NCBI GenBank assembly: GCA_963698255.1
Contig: CAVOQD010000030.1
Span: 248,001-312,000 of the forward strand
Direction of reading: 5' to 3'
Length of the DNA stretch: 64,000 nucleotides
Source: JAWKOK01 sp963698255
GTDB lineage: Bacteria; Chloroflexota; Anaerolineae; Caldilineales; Caldilineaceae
A program made the position numbers and the translations under genes. The notes beneath the pieces are model-generated. The model saw only the letters and a program-made list of their open reading frames with translations. It did not search any database and had not been told where the DNA came from. Below, one piece after another: positions 1 to 8,438 of the stretch (its first letter is position 1; each line of letters starts with the position of its first letter).

Positions 1-164
1 CGAGCCAAGAATGCTGCACGCGCAGCCAGGTCGCTTGAAAGCTCGATGGCCGTGCCATTGCGTGTCACGGTTTCCGGCTTCTCCCACGCACGGTCGTCAT
101 CTGCCTGTTCAGTAACGAGCTGATCAATTTCATCCTCGCTCATTTTAGATGTTTGAGTTTTCAT
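1..164 (-). CDS. CopG-like antitoxin, partial (runs off window start)
   Basis: Only the first 54 or so codons are in the window. The peptide starts MKTQTSKMSEDEIDQLV and continues with an acidic stretch, then ends in ELSSDLAARAAFLA, the style of the CopG/ribbon-helix-helix-linked antitoxins found beside BrnT-type toxins. Its ATG overlaps the TGA of the upstream toxin gene (ATGA at 161-164), so the two are translationally coupled, as is usual for a toxin-antitoxin pair. Role as antitoxin is inferred from this coupling and from the peptide style; the C-terminal part that would confirm the DNA-binding or toxin-binding fold is outside the window. Confidence 0.6.
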   Translation of the reverse strand, partial: MKTQTSKMSEDEIDQLVTEQADDDRAWEKPETVTRNGTAIELSSDLAARAAFLA

Positions 165-412
165 AGATCCCATCCGGTGATAATTCGGACCACATTGCCG
201 GCTTTCAACTGAAAGATGATTTTGACACGCCGGCCGCCTAACGTTCTACCGATCAACTGATATCGATCTCTGAAGGACTTGTTTCGACGAATCTGATAAT
301 CCTGAAAGAAACACTCCACTGCTTCTTCAAACGTCAGTCCGTGTTCTGCCAGTTTGTCACGCTCAAGGTCGTATTCGAATTCGGTGGCGACGAATTGATG
401 CCAGTTGACCAT
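161..412 (-). CDS. brnT: BrnT-family toxin (RNase-like)
   Basis: 83 residues. It shows the family's layout: an aromatic/acidic N-terminus (FEYDLERDKLAEHGLTFEEA, with the conserved His-Gly at residues 24-25 followed by a Phe-Glu-Glu-Ala helix), a central Arg-rich segment (RDRYQLIGRTLGGRRVKIIF) and a C-terminal strand with an Arg-Ile-Ile core. BrnT toxins are small ribonucleases of the RelE-like fold that stall translation and are neutralised by a partner encoded immediately downstream. Here the downstream partner begins inside the toxin stop codon. The partner looks CopG-like rather than a canonical BrnA. Normal length for the family; no sign of damage. Confidence 0.8.
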   Translation of the reverse strand: MVNWHQFVATEFEYDLERDKLAEHGLTFEEAVECFFQDYQIRRNKSFRDRYQLIGRTLGGRRVKIIFQLKAGNVVRIITGWDL

Positions 413-571
413 GATAGTTTCTCATCAATCATTCGTGTTGTCAGGGTATTGGTCACATTCTAGCATATCACTGTTATCCTGTCGTGCCGCGAATAACAAG
501 GGGTCAATTGCAGTTTGGATAGATCGCTGTCCTTTGGTCTACTCGCAGAAGATGTGGTATCTTCGAAATCG

Positions 572-1348
572 ATGCAACCACGATCGTTCGACCAACTTGA
601 CCAATCCTTACGCCGGTTCGAGACCGCGCACGATCTTAACGTCCTGCCTGGACTACACATGGTCGCACGCCTGGACGGACGCAGCTTCACCCGGCTGACA
701 CGAGAACTGCGCCCGTTCCAAGCGCCATTCGACGAGAACTTCCAGGACGCGATGGTCACCACGACAGAGCACCTGATGGACTGCGGTTTTCGCTTCGTCT
801 ACGGCTACACCCAGAGCGACGAGATCAGCCTGCTCTTCCACCGCGACGACGACACATTTGGCCGCAAACTACGCAAACTCAATTCGATTTTGGCCGGCGA
901 GGCCAGCGCCTGCTTTGCACTCGCCATCGGCCATCACGCCGGCTTCGACTGTCGCATCAGCCAACTGCCAACGCAGGAACTGGTAATCGACTATTTCCAG
1001 TGGCGACAGTTGGATGCCCATCGCAACGCGCTCAACAGTCACTGCTACTGGATGCTGCGGCGGTTGGGCATGGACGCACAGGCGGCCACCGCGCATCTGG
1101 ATAGCATGTCGGCGGCTGGCAAAAACGAACTCCTCTTCGAACATGGGATCAACTTCAACGATCTGCCCCTATGGCAGAAGCGCGGTGTCGGCGTCTACTG
1201 GGTTGAAGTGGCAAAGGAAGGGTACAACCCGCTGACTGAGGAGACGGTCTCAACCTGGCGCAGAAAACTGAACCGTGATCTCGAATTGCCAATGAAGTAC
1301 GACTATAGCGAGATGCTGCGTCATCTCTTTGATAGCGCATCCGAGTAG
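572..1348 (+). CDS. Thg1-like tRNA 3'-5' polymerase / tRNA(His) guanylyltransferase family
   Basis: 258 residues from the ATG at 572. The family signatures are present: RLDGRSF with metal-ligand Asp35, and YTQSDEISLLF with Asp83/Glu84, the two carboxylate sites of the palm-like catalytic domain, plus FGRKLRKLNSILAGEASA and the DAHRNALNSHCYW block. Thg1-family enzymes add nucleotides to the 5' end of tRNA in the 3'-5' direction; bacterial members mostly repair 5'-truncated tRNAs rather than adding G-1 to tRNA-His. The frame is open upstream to a TTG at 515 with a possible ribosome site (499-504), but conserved homology begins at the ATG chosen here. Stand-alone gene between two toxin-antitoxin pairs. 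Confidence 0.88.
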   Translation: MQPRSFDQLDQSLRRFETAHDLNVLPGLHMVARLDGRSFTRLTRELRPFQAPFDENFQDAMVTTTEHLMDCGFRFVYGYTQSDEISLLFHRDDDTFGRKLRKLNSILAGEASACFALAIGHHAGFDCRISQLPTQELVIDYFQWRQLDAHRNALNSHCYWMLRRLGMDAQAATAHLDSMSAAGKNELLFEHGINFNDLPLWQKRGVGVYWVEVAKEGYNPLTEETVSTWRRKLNRDLELPMKYDYSEMLRHLFDSASE

Positions 1349-1393
1349 GACGAGTGGGACTTGAGATGTTCGAGAAAGCGACCACACCGATAT

Positions 1394-1864
1394 TCACAGT
1401 TCATCCAGCCGACCAACCGGCGACCGATATCCCTTGCCGATCATCTGATCCAGGCAAGCGTTCGCTTCATCCGCCGAAATTGCCTGCGTTTGTACCAAGC
1501 GCAGCAGAATTCCCAGCGTACCGCTCACCGGTATTTTCAATTGAGCAGCAAGTTTACGTGCATCTCGGTCATCGGTGAGAATCCGTCCATTGCGACATTC
1601 GGCTACGGCTAGGCAAGCCGCTTCGCCGGAATTCACACGGATGAGATGTTGCTCGAAGAGCACCTACTCCCGACCACTCAGCCTGACTGTTTTGATCCAA
1701 TCAAGGTTTGTAGGTGGCAATTTGCCTCGCTCAACACCTGCGCGGAATTCGTCCATTACCTGAGGTGTGGTCGAGACATCAGTGGGTAAGGCGATAGGCA
1801 GCAGGTCAGTACGGCCAACCAGTGCGAAATTCGATAGCACGGTGTTGTCAAGCAGCAGGATCAT
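1394..1864 (-). pseudogene. PIN-domain toxin interrupted by an in-frame TAG
   Basis: Two reading frames in the same phase abut exactly at 1663/1664 and are separated only by an amber codon. The upstream part (LLLDNTVLSNFALVGR, then TTPQVMDEFRAGV) supplies the first acidic residues of a PIN nuclease; the downstream part (NSGEAACLAVA, then GRILTDDRDARKLAAQL) supplies the rest. Together they give a full-length PIN protein of about 156 residues. The ATG at 1864 overlaps the 3' end of the UPF0175 antitoxin gene by 17 bases, the usual order for this pair. PIN toxins are Mg-dependent ribonucleases. Options are an inactivated toxin, a sequence error (TAG for a sense codon), or restart at the GTG at 1663, which would lack the N-terminal active-site Asp. 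Confidence 0.7.
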
Positions 1865-2183
1865 GATTCGGGGGATTATCTTGCAATGAGTGCCATGAAT
1901 TTAGCGCCTGAAGCTCAGCCTCGGCCTCTGCGATGGTTGCCGGGCCTAGGCGTAGCGGTAAGCCTAGTTCAATGAACTTGTCGCGCAACTCAAGCTCATG
2001 CATGCCCAAGATCTCAGCGGCTTTGCCCAGGTTGATTTCCTCGTCCAAGTACGCGCTGACGGCCAATGACCAAGCAAGGTCTTGGTTGTCTTCGATCATG
2101 CGCTGCAACGCTCGATCAACCAGCTCGGGCTGTCGTTGACGTAGCCGGACCAGATGATGTAAAGTCCATGCTTCAGCTATCAT
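1848..2183 (-). CDS. UPF0175-family antitoxin
   Basis: 111 residues. The C-terminal half carries the family's helix-turn-helix-like block (INLGKAAEILGMHELELRDK followed by a Leu-Gly-Leu-Pro-Leu-Arg-Leu-Gly-Pro turn). The N-terminal half is helical (HHLVRLRQRQPELVDRALQRM). UPF0175 proteins are antitoxins and likely autoregulators of PIN (DUF3368-type) toxins, and the PIN gene follows with a 17-base overlap. This pair is on the minus strand, opposite to the Thg1-like gene. Confidence 0.8.
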   Translation of the reverse strand: MIAEAWTLHHLVRLRQRQPELVDRALQRMIEDNQDLAWSLAVSAYLDEEINLGKAAEILGMHELELRDKFIELGLPLRLGPATIAEAEAELQALNSWHSLQDNPPNHDPAA

Positions 2184-2500
2184 TGGCGAATACCTTCTGA
2201 GTTACCAGCAGTTCAGGTGCTTCATGCAGTATATCACAGAGCCGCGTACGAGATACGATTATCTGACAGGAATGGATGGCAGACACATCTTTTCAGATCG
2301 GACAATCCTATGAGCGAATACCAGTACTCAGTAGTTCACGATTTGGAGAAAAACGAGATTCCTTCGATTACACTCAGGACATGCCTTCGCCGGTGTTGTG
2401 CCAGAGTGAAGGCTCCAGATCAAGCGGAGGACAGACATCTTCAGGATGTCTCATGAACCTGGAGAAACTCGATCGATTACCTTGATGGGGGCACCTGCGT
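2184..2500. other. Intergenic gap
   Basis: No gene seen. It separates the antitoxin start (leftward) from the GT39 gene (rightward) and holds one copy of the AGTTCACGATTTG repeat (2333-2421). Confidence 0.6.
2333..2421 (+). repeat. Intergenic repeat family B, copy 1 (right end degraded)
   Basis: Begins with the terminal motif AGTTCACGATTTGG and continues with the shared body (AAAAACGAGATTCCTTCGAT, then CTCAGGACATGCCTTCGC and CCAGAGTGAAGGCTCCAGAT). The same body is found at 45591-45711 in this orientation and at 17730-18095 and 45163-45279 in the opposite orientation. The right-hand inverted terminus is not recognisable here. Confidence 0.75.
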
Positions 2501-5326
2501 TTGGCTCGTTCTCGCCGTTTCTGGCTCTTAGCACTGGCATTGGCGGCAGTAACCGCGCTCGGCGCGCTGCTGCGCCTCTATCGCCTGGGCGAGATACCGC
2601 CCGGCCTCTTCTTTGATGAAGCGGGCCAAGGACTTGACGTACAGGATCTGTTGTCCGGGCGAAGCCTGCTCTTCTTCGACCGCTCCAACGGCAAGGAGCC
2701 GCTCTTCATCTACTGGTCCGCACTCTTTGCGCCCTGGCTACCGGTTGGCGCATGGGCCGTACGCCTACCGGCCGCGCTGGCCGGCGTCGCCACAATTCCG
2801 GCCGCCTTCTTTCTGACACGCGAACTCACCATCGATGAATTTGGACCACGCGCGGATGGGCTTGCCCTGCTCTCTGCCGGGCTGCTGGCCGGCAGCTACT
2901 GGGCCGTGAGCATCAACCGCCTTGCCTTCCGAGTCAACCTGCTGCCGTTGGTGATGGCGCTGGCCTTTGGTCTGATCTGGCACGCATATCGGCGCGGCGG
3001 CCTCGGATTGGGCGCCGCCGGCGGCGCCCTGCTCGGCCTCTGCTTCTACACCTACATCGCCGCACGCGTCGTCTATCCGCTGGCGCTGGTTATCCTGCTC
3101 TTGCTGGCGTTGATGCCCGAGTCACGCCGCGGATTGGTGCAACGGCGGCACGAGTTGCTGGTCGCAGCCGGCGTCTGTCTGCTTGTGATGCTGCCGCTGA
3201 CCCTCCACTTCGTTGCTCACCCGCAGGACTTCGTGGGTCGCACTGCGGTCATTGGTTTCAGTCAAGGTGAAACCAGCGGAGCTGTACAACAGTTGTTCGA
3301 TTTCCCGCGCAGATTCCTGGCCTCGATTGGTATGTTCGGCGGACCAGGCGATGCGCAGGCCCGCCACAATCTGCCCCACCGCTCGATCCTCACACCGTGG
3401 CTTGCGTTGCTCTTCTGGCTGGGCGTACTCATGGCGCTCATTCGTGTCCGGCGCCTAGGGCGGATGGTGACGCTGGTCTGGCTGGGCATGATGCTCTTGC
3501 CGGCCGCGCTGGCCGGTGAAGAACCGCGCCACTTTCTACGCACATTTGGCGCGCTGCCGGTTGTCTTTCTCTTTCCGGCCCTGGCCGTCGTCGAACTCCT
3601 GACCTGGCTAAGGCCGCGAACCAGCGTTTCGAGCAGGGTTTGGAAAACCACGTTAGGTTTGGTATTGGCGTGTCTGATCCTTGCGGAAGCGCTGGTCACG
3701 GCCCAAACCTACTTTGGGCGATGGTCCAGCCTGCCGGAATTGACCCACGCATTCCGCAGTGCCGATGTCAAGATCGCAGCAGAGATCAACGCTATGCCGG
3801 ACGGCGTGCGCGCTGTCGTGCCCTTGGCGCCGCTCTGGCGTGGACTGAACGGCAACTACACCCTCGATTATCTGGTAGAGAGACCAGATGACACCTTGCT
3901 CTACCTCCCGGATGCACCGGACGCAGCCCAACAGCTTGCCGACTTCTTGTTCCGCCCCGGCATGGAAGAAACTCGTATCGTGCGCTACACATGGGGCCAG
4001 GACGCCGACGCCGATCCTCGCAACCTGACCGGTCTCTTCGTTGGCCAGATCGGACGTCTGAGCGGGCAGGAAGAACGCGATGATTACGTGGTCGAACATT
4101 ATGAGATCAACGGCGATCCGTCGGTTCTCGGCAGACCGTCCACGACCGAGCCGCTGGACGCTACCTTCTCCGATGGCGAAGTCGCGTTGACACTGGACGG
4201 TTGGCGTTCGTACCCGTCCGGTGGAACATCGTCCGACGTCAACCTCGCCGGCGGCGGAGATGGCATTATCGCGCTGGACTGGAATCTGGCCGGACAGCCG
4301 TCCACACCGCTACGGATCTCGCTTCGGCTGCTGGACGCGCTGGGCAAGCCGGTGGGTCAGAACGACAGCTTCTTGACCAGGCAGACCGGGACGGAGACAG
4401 AGAGTACGGTCCATCCGATCACGGCGGCAGCGGGCACGCCACCCGGCGTCTACAGCTTGCAGGCGATTTTCTACGCCGATGGTGACGGGCATCGCCTGGC
4501 AAGGCGTTTGCCGGACGGCGCGCTGCGTGAAACACTTCTTCTGGGCGAGATCATAGTGGGCGCGCCGTCGCCCGATGCCGGGATCTATGCACCTGATTTT
4601 GCATGGGACATCGCCTTGCCGGTGACCGACGGCCTTGCGTTGTTGGGCGTGGCTCAAGCCGCGCAGATTGGCTTGCCCGGCCTGCCCCACGATTTGACTC
4701 TGGCGTGGTCGGTGGCCGGCAAAGACGTTTTCGGAACTGTCCAATTTGCGCTGGAAAAAGAGTTGCTGGTCACGGAACCGTTGCGGCTGCCGGCCGATGG
4801 TCTCTGGCGAACCACCCATCGCCTGACACTTCCCGCCAGTCTAGAACCCGGTGACCATCCCCTTCGATTGCGCGTGGATGAAGGCGACTGGCTCACGCTG
4901 GGCGAGGTACGTGTTGAACCGATGCCGGTTGCGGACGAGATGCTGGATGTGCGATTTGCAGATGGGATCAGCCTAATCGGACAGCGTATTGAAGAGGACG
5001 GAGAGAGACTCAGCGTGACGCTCTTCTGGCGGCACGAGCCCGAGGTGGATGACGAAAGGCTACCGGATTATTCGTCCTTTGTGCATGTCATCGATGCATC
5101 CGGAGCGCTGCTTGCCCAACATGACGGCCAACCCGGCGAGGGTCGCTATCCCGCCGGTCTTTGGCCGCCCGGCGTGACCATACCTGACAGACATGAATTG
5201 ACTCTTCCCGCAGACGTGGACCCCAGTGAACTGCGGCTACGCATTGGTCTCTACCTGGCCGCCACTGGTTTGCGCTTGAGTCAACAGGATGGAACCGAAT
5301 ACGTGGATCTGGACTGGAAGCGCTGA
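2501..5326 (+). CDS. GT39-type membrane glycosyltransferase with large C-terminal domain
   Basis: 941 residues. The N-terminal half is polytopic: a first membrane helix at about residues 7-26, then a loop GEIPPGLFFDEAGQG with Asp39-Glu40, the acidic first-loop motif of the PMT/ArnT (GT39/GT-C) superfamily, and about ten more hydrophobic segments to residue 400. The C-terminal half (about 420-941) is soluble and likely extracytoplasmic, with two beta-rich segments. These enzymes transfer sugars from polyprenyl-phosphate donors to proteins or cell-surface glycans at the outer face of the membrane. An in-frame stop at 2483 leaves TTG 2501 (or CTG 2495) as the likely start. No operon partner. The acceptor cannot be told from sequence. 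Confidence 0.8.
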   Translation: MARSRRFWLLALALAAVTALGALLRLYRLGEIPPGLFFDEAGQGLDVQDLLSGRSLLFFDRSNGKEPLFIYWSALFAPWLPVGAWAVRLPAALAGVATIPAAFFLTRELTIDEFGPRADGLALLSAGLLAGSYWAVSINRLAFRVNLLPLVMALAFGLIWHAYRRGGLGLGAAGGALLGLCFYTYIAARVVYPLALVILLLLALMPESRRGLVQRRHELLVAAGVCLLVMLPLTLHFVAHPQDFVGRTAVIGFSQGETSGAVQQLFDFPRRFLASIGMFGGPGDAQARHNLPHRSILTPWLALLFWLGVLMALIRVRRLGRMVTLVWLGMMLLPAALAGEEPRHFLRTFGALPVVFLFPALAVVELLTWLRPRTSVSSRVWKTTLGLVLACLILAEALVTAQTYFGRWSSLPELTHAFRSADVKIAAEINAMPDGVRAVVPLAPLWRGLNGNYTLDYLVERPDDTLLYLPDAPDAAQQLADFLFRPGMEETRIVRYTWGQDADADPRNLTGLFVGQIGRLSGQEERDDYVVEHYEINGDPSVLGRPSTTEPLDATFSDGEVALTLDGWRSYPSGGTSSDVNLAGGGDGIIALDWNLAGQPSTPLRISLRLLDALGKPVGQNDSFLTRQTGTETESTVHPITAAAGTPPGVYSLQAIFYADGDGHRLARRLPDGALRETLLLGEIIVGAPSPDAGIYAPDFAWDIALPVTDGLALLGVAQAAQIGLPGLPHDLTLAWSVAGKDVFGTVQFALEKELLVTEPLRLPADGLWRTTHRLTLPASLEPGDHPLRLRVDEGDWLTLGEVRVEPMPVADEMLDVRFADGISLIGQRIEEDGERLSVTLFWRHEPEVDDERLPDYSSFVHVIDASGALLAQHDGQPGEGRYPAGLWPPGVTIPDRHELTLPADVDPSELRLRIGLYLAATGLRLSQQDGTEYVDLDWKR

Positions 5327-5446
5327 CGCCGTGATCTGTTTCGAACCGTCGCGCAGGGATCGTTCAGAATATCTCCGGTTTCGTCCGCCCCATCCGCCGC
5401 ATCCGCGGTCTATCAGCCCGCGACTGTATAGTTGTCATTTCAAGAG

Positions 5447-5992
5447 CTAAACCTTGAGACGACCGCGGAAACCTCTGGCAGCGTAGTATGAATCAGCGCC
5501 ATTGTGATAGACGAAAACATGGTCATAGCGACGATCACAGAAGAGCGCACCACCGAGATCCCTTATCTTGGCCGGCGTTTTCACCCAACTCGAAGTTTTT
5601 CGGTCGAACTCTCCAATCTCCTGCAATTCTCGGTATTGTTGTTCCGTAAGCATCTCAATACCGATGGACGACGCCATTTCGATGGCGTTGCCGCCTGGCT
5701 TGTTCTTTTTTCGTGCATCAAGCGCCTTGCGATCATAGCAGATGCTACGGCGGCCCGCCGGGCTTTCCGGTGAACAATCGCAGAAAACCAACTCACCGGT
5801 CTCTTCATCACGACCAATGACATCCGGTTCACCGCCGGTGCGCTCCATTTCATAGAGTACTTGGAGTTTCTCAGGGCTGGCATCCAATTTGGCTTGCACT
5901 GAAGGCCAGTCGATGCCTGTGTGACGATGCATGTTTTTCGCGAACCGCTTTTCGAGGGTTTTGATAAGCTCGTCATGTATTGCTGTGTCCAT
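5447..5992 (-). CDS. DUF4256 family protein
   Basis: 181 residues from the ATG at 5992, which is preceded by a good ribosome site (AGGGAGG). The open frame extends further upstream but homology starts here. Family blocks seen in order: EKRFAKNMHRHTGIDW, MERTGGEPDVIGRDEETG, ESPAGRRSICYDRKALDAR, TEQQYRELQEIGEFDRKTSS, GGALFCDRRYDHVFVYHNGA and the C-terminal GFRGRLKV. The function of DUF4256 is unknown. It is the last gene of a leftward group of accessory genes. Confidence 0.9.
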   Translation of the reverse strand: MDTAIHDELIKTLEKRFAKNMHRHTGIDWPSVQAKLDASPEKLQVLYEMERTGGEPDVIGRDEETGELVFCDCSPESPAGRRSICYDRKALDARKKNKPGGNAIEMASSIGIEMLTEQQYRELQEIGEFDRKTSSWVKTPAKIRDLGGALFCDRRYDHVFVYHNGADSYYAARGFRGRLKV

Positions 5993-6048
5993 TTCATTGC
6001 CTCCCTTGTGCAAGCGGATGGTCAGCCAGTTCTGCCTTCTGTTTCCAT

Positions 6049-6726
6049 TCAAGTGGGCGATACGATCCGATCCTCGATTTCCCAGATGTGATCGATGAGA
6101 TGCCAGGCTGACCGCCGGACGAAAAAGCGCGGCGGCCATCTCTTGCCGCCGCGTGGCCCTGTTTCCGGCAACTGGCCATCAGCAGCCGCAGCAAGGCCGT
6201 GCAGAATCTCCTCGCGCAATCGAGCCAGCGCCTGCGCACGGTCTTCGCCCTTCACTTTGGCAAATTTCCAGCCCAATGTCCTGAGGTATCCGGCATCCGC
6301 CCCCATGACATGCTCGACAATGCCGTCCAGATCACGACCGCCGCCTCGTGGACCCTTGCGGAGTTCTTTGCCAATGGCCCCTTCCACCGCAGCATCAAAC
6401 GCCCGCCAGTAGACGTTCAGCAGGGTGGTCGCACGTTCTAACTCACTGGGGCCAAACGGTTCGCTATCACTGGCAATGATTCTGTCGGGCGCCCCAAAAT
6501 CCGTAGTGACAGTGCCTTCGACGCGCTCAATGATGTGAAAAACCACGGTGCTTTGCGGCGCGCTGAAGGCCAGATTGGACCCATGCAACAACCGTGCATA
6601 GCGCGGGCCGGCGTCAAGCAGAGCCTGCATAGCCGACGCTTCATCGCGACCATGGCGGCACCACCCCGGCCAATCGACGGCAGCGGCAAAAACTTTCTTC
6701 TGTCCCAGTCCAAGATAGATGTTCAT
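6049..6726 (-). CDS. Conserved protein with HicB-like start and DinB-like end
   Basis: 225 residues. The N-terminus (GLGQKKVFAAAVDWPGWCRH, then DEASAMQALLDAGPRYARLL) resembles the small HicB-like fold of proteins of unknown function. The C-terminus (RRSAWHLIDHIWEIEDR) has the His-containing helix seen in DinB/YfiT-like proteins, with an upstream HVMGADAGYLRTLGW helix. I recognise the overall layout from hypothetical proteins of high-GC bacteria but know no activity. The gene starts only 4 bases downstream of the DinB-like fragment, so it is probably co-transcribed with the neighbours. Confidence 0.6.
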   Translation of the reverse strand: MNIYLGLGQKKVFAAAVDWPGWCRHGRDEASAMQALLDAGPRYARLLHGSNLAFSAPQSTVVFHIIERVEGTVTTDFGAPDRIIASDSEPFGPSELERATTLLNVYWRAFDAAVEGAIGKELRKGPRGGGRDLDGIVEHVMGADAGYLRTLGWKFAKVKGEDRAQALARLREEILHGLAAAADGQLPETGPRGGKRWPPRFFVRRSAWHLIDHIWEIEDRIVSPT

Positions 6727-6730
6727 GTGA

Positions 6731-6991
6731 CTAAAAGTCGCCGTAGATGCCAGGCGATCCGTGTTGGCCTAGCACCAGCGAGATCTCGCCGCCATGATGA
6801 ATCTCGTGCTCAAGCACATGCCAGATAATCCATCCGCGCGGTGCATCGCCAAATGCTTGCTGCTCTTCTTCGCTCAGGATCGCCGGCGGATGAATGACTT
6901 GCTCCAGGTCGGCCGGCGTCCAGCGAGCAAGCGCATCGGCTATCTTGTCCCACGAAGATTTGAGCGCAACTTGGCCGGCCCACGCCTTCAT
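6731..6991 (-). pseudogene. DinB-like C-terminal fragment
   Basis: 86 residues covering only the second half of a DinB four-helix protein: SSWDKIADALARWTPADLEQ, then GDAPRGWIIWHVLEHEIHHG and GEISLVLGQHG. The HxxxH pair corresponds to metal ligands of DinB proteins. It closely resembles the end of the intact DinB gene at 7770-8261. A stop codon directly precedes the first ATG, and the N-terminal helices are missing, so it is truncated. It overlaps, one base out of phase, a fragment of a different protein (6969-7082). Confidence 0.6.
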
Positions 6992-7082
6992 CTATCTCGA
7001 CCGGCATCACGCCGGGATAGCGGACCTCAAGCAGCCATCGTCCGTCGCCGTCACACTTGGATGCGACCAGATCGATCGCCAT
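6969..7082 (-). pseudogene. Fragment resembling the C-terminus of a squalene-cyclase-like protein
   Basis: About 38 residues (AIDLVASKCDGDGRWLLEVR, then YPGVMPVEIDEGVGRPS) resemble the C-terminal repeat of prenyltransferase/squalene-cyclase-like proteins, where such a segment precedes a Ser-Arg-Trp-Asn-Thr-Leu-Arg block. That block is absent here and the frame runs into DinB-like sequence. I read it as a recombination scrap. The family assignment is from memory of the motif and is tentative. Confidence 0.4.
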
Positions 7083-7091
7083 TCAGCGGTG

Positions 7092-7649
7092 CTACATTTT
7101 TGACTTGGTAGCTAACTCTATTCTGGACTCATGCGTCCATCTGCCACGAAGTAACATTGGAATCCAAGCCCCAATCATCGTTAAGTAAAAGCCAAGAGAA
7201 TGGTCGGCATAGTTCGGGACGTCGTTGGGCAGTTCGACGTCGTCTCGTTTGGACTTCGTGCAAACACGCATTTGCAGCGGCGGTACGTCACCTTGAAAGC
7301 GGTGTCGGTACATCGAGAGCCAATGCCCCTTCTGGAAATTCAGAAACATGGCGGTATTACAACAGGTGGCGACGACACGAATGGTCGGGGAGTTTTCCTT
7401 GATCTTGTAGGCGCGCAATAGCGGCTCAGCATCGCCATAATCCACACGATCCTTACGGTAATCCAGAAAGTCGGTTCCGCCGCCGGGATCCAGTACAGCC
7501 GCGGCCCCCGGCAGCGCTTCGATCTGCCGACCGCCTGTTTGGCAATCTTCACAATAACAGATGTTGTGCATGATGGGTTCGCCAATAGCCTGAATCTTGA
7601 CCTTTCCGCAGGCACACGCGGCAATTCGAGTCACTTGGTGCTTGGGCAT
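7092..7649 (-). CDS. GFA-domain (glutathione-dependent formaldehyde-activating-like) protein
   Basis: 185 residues from the ATG at 7649, which has a strong ribosome site (AAGGAAGG); the longer open frame upstream belongs to another fragment. Zinc ligands of the Mss4-like GFA fold are visible as Cys12-x-Cys14 and Cys31-x-Cys33-x-x-Cys36, with a later Cys-Cys pair (VVATCCNTAMF). GFA-domain proteins have a Gfa-like beta-tent; most, including DUF6151-type members like this one, have no proven substrate. The C-terminal 60 residues include a hydrophobic stretch (LGFYLTMIGAWIPMLL). Confidence 0.8.
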   Translation of the reverse strand: MPKHQVTRIAACACGKVKIQAIGEPIMHNICYCEDCQTGGRQIEALPGAAAVLDPGGGTDFLDYRKDRVDYGDAEPLLRAYKIKENSPTIRVVATCCNTAMFLNFQKGHWLSMYRHRFQGDVPPLQMRVCTKSKRDDVELPNDVPNYADHSLGFYLTMIGAWIPMLLRGRWTHESRIELATKSKM

Positions 7650-7654
7650 TGAAC

Positions 7655-7769
7655 CTTCCTTATATCGCACTCCTGTAGGCCCGCAACAATTTTGGCAATG
7701 CGTCGCTGGCGCGTTTCTTCGGCTTTGGCTGAGGTGACCTGACGGACATGTTCCTTGCGTCATCCTCGA
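7655..7769 (-). pseudogene. Fragment resembling a YdeI/OmpD-associated protein C-terminus
   Basis: Reading leftward in the frame ending just before the GFA gene gives EHVRQVTSAKAEETRQRRIA followed by KIVAGLQE. This is the typical helical end of YdeI/OmpD-associated (bacteriocin-protection-like) proteins. No start and no N-terminal domain are present between it and the DinB gene, so it is a C-terminal remnant. Confidence 0.5.
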
Positions 7770-8261
7770 TCAAAGATCAAGCGATCGCAGACCGTTCATG
7801 CCGAGGATCAACGAGATTTCGCCGCCATGGTGCAGATCGTGTTCCATCACATGGTAGATCACCCAACTGCGCGATACCTGGTATACCTGACCGTCCCATT
7901 CATCGGGGAAAGTCTTGGCGCAGTCCTCAGGCGTCCAGCGCTGCAAGCGCGCTTCGATGAATGCCCACGTCTCGTCGAGGCCGCGTGCCAGTTCCTCCGC
8001 GCTGCGGGCCGGTGAATCACGTTGGCCCCACGCCATGTAGTCGTTCATCGCTTCGTCGTTTTCCTGTAGGGTCCCGCTGAACCACCCTGCCCGGACAGAA
8101 ATGATGTGTTGCGCGATTTGGCTCAGCCGCCACATGTGTCCGGCAGGTTGCAGCAAGAGTTGCTCACTCGTCAGTGGTGCAATGCAGTCGCGCAGTTTTT
8201 CATGATATGCCCGCCAGTTTTCATAGATCACTTCCAACGTTGATTGTGTCTGTTGTTTCAT
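7770..8261 (-). CDS. DinB family protein
   Basis: 163 residues, the normal length for a DinB/YfiT-like four-helix-bundle protein. Helix 1 is STLEVIYENWRAYHEKLRDC; the first metal His lies in LSQIAQHIISVRAGWF, and the HxxxH pair is in VIYHVMEHDLHHGGEISLIL. DinB-like proteins bind a divalent metal and in some bacteria act as thiol-dependent transferases; no substrate is known for this group. The intact counterpart of the fragment at 6731-6991. Confidence 0.88.
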   Translation of the reverse strand: MKQQTQSTLEVIYENWRAYHEKLRDCIAPLTSEQLLLQPAGHMWRLSQIAQHIISVRAGWFSGTLQENDEAMNDYMAWGQRDSPARSAEELARGLDETWAFIEARLQRWTPEDCAKTFPDEWDGQVYQVSRSWVIYHVMEHDLHHGGEISLILGMNGLRSLDL

Positions 8262-8350
8262 ATGTTTCTTCTTTCAAAAATAATCATCTCATTCTGTCGT
8301 CATCATGGGATTGAGAGCCGACTATCGGTGTGCGGACTGGCGCTGGGGTA

Positions 8351-8366
8351 GACGGGGAACCCCGTC
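8351..8366. terminator. Small GC-rich hairpin after the methyltransferase gene
   Basis: GACGGGG-AA-CCCCGTC can fold into a 7-bp stem with a 2-base loop. It lies about 70 bases past the stop of the leftward methyltransferase gene. There is no T-run, so termination is a guess. Confidence 0.3.
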
Positions 8367-8438
8367 CGTGCGGAAACGGCTGAGGCGCGGGAAACTGCTT
8401 GGGAATGCCACAGAATCCTCAGCGTCCAGTGCACTTTG

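Noticed and set aside
2217..2485. Two short open frames before the GT39 gene
   Set aside because: They overlap each other and read through a repeat copy found in non-coding gaps elsewhere.
6810..7082. Single frameshifted gene joining 7082 to 6731
   Set aside because: A +1 bridge is possible, but the two parts match different families (cyclase-like and DinB), and a joined protein would lack the first DinB helices. Better read as two scraps.
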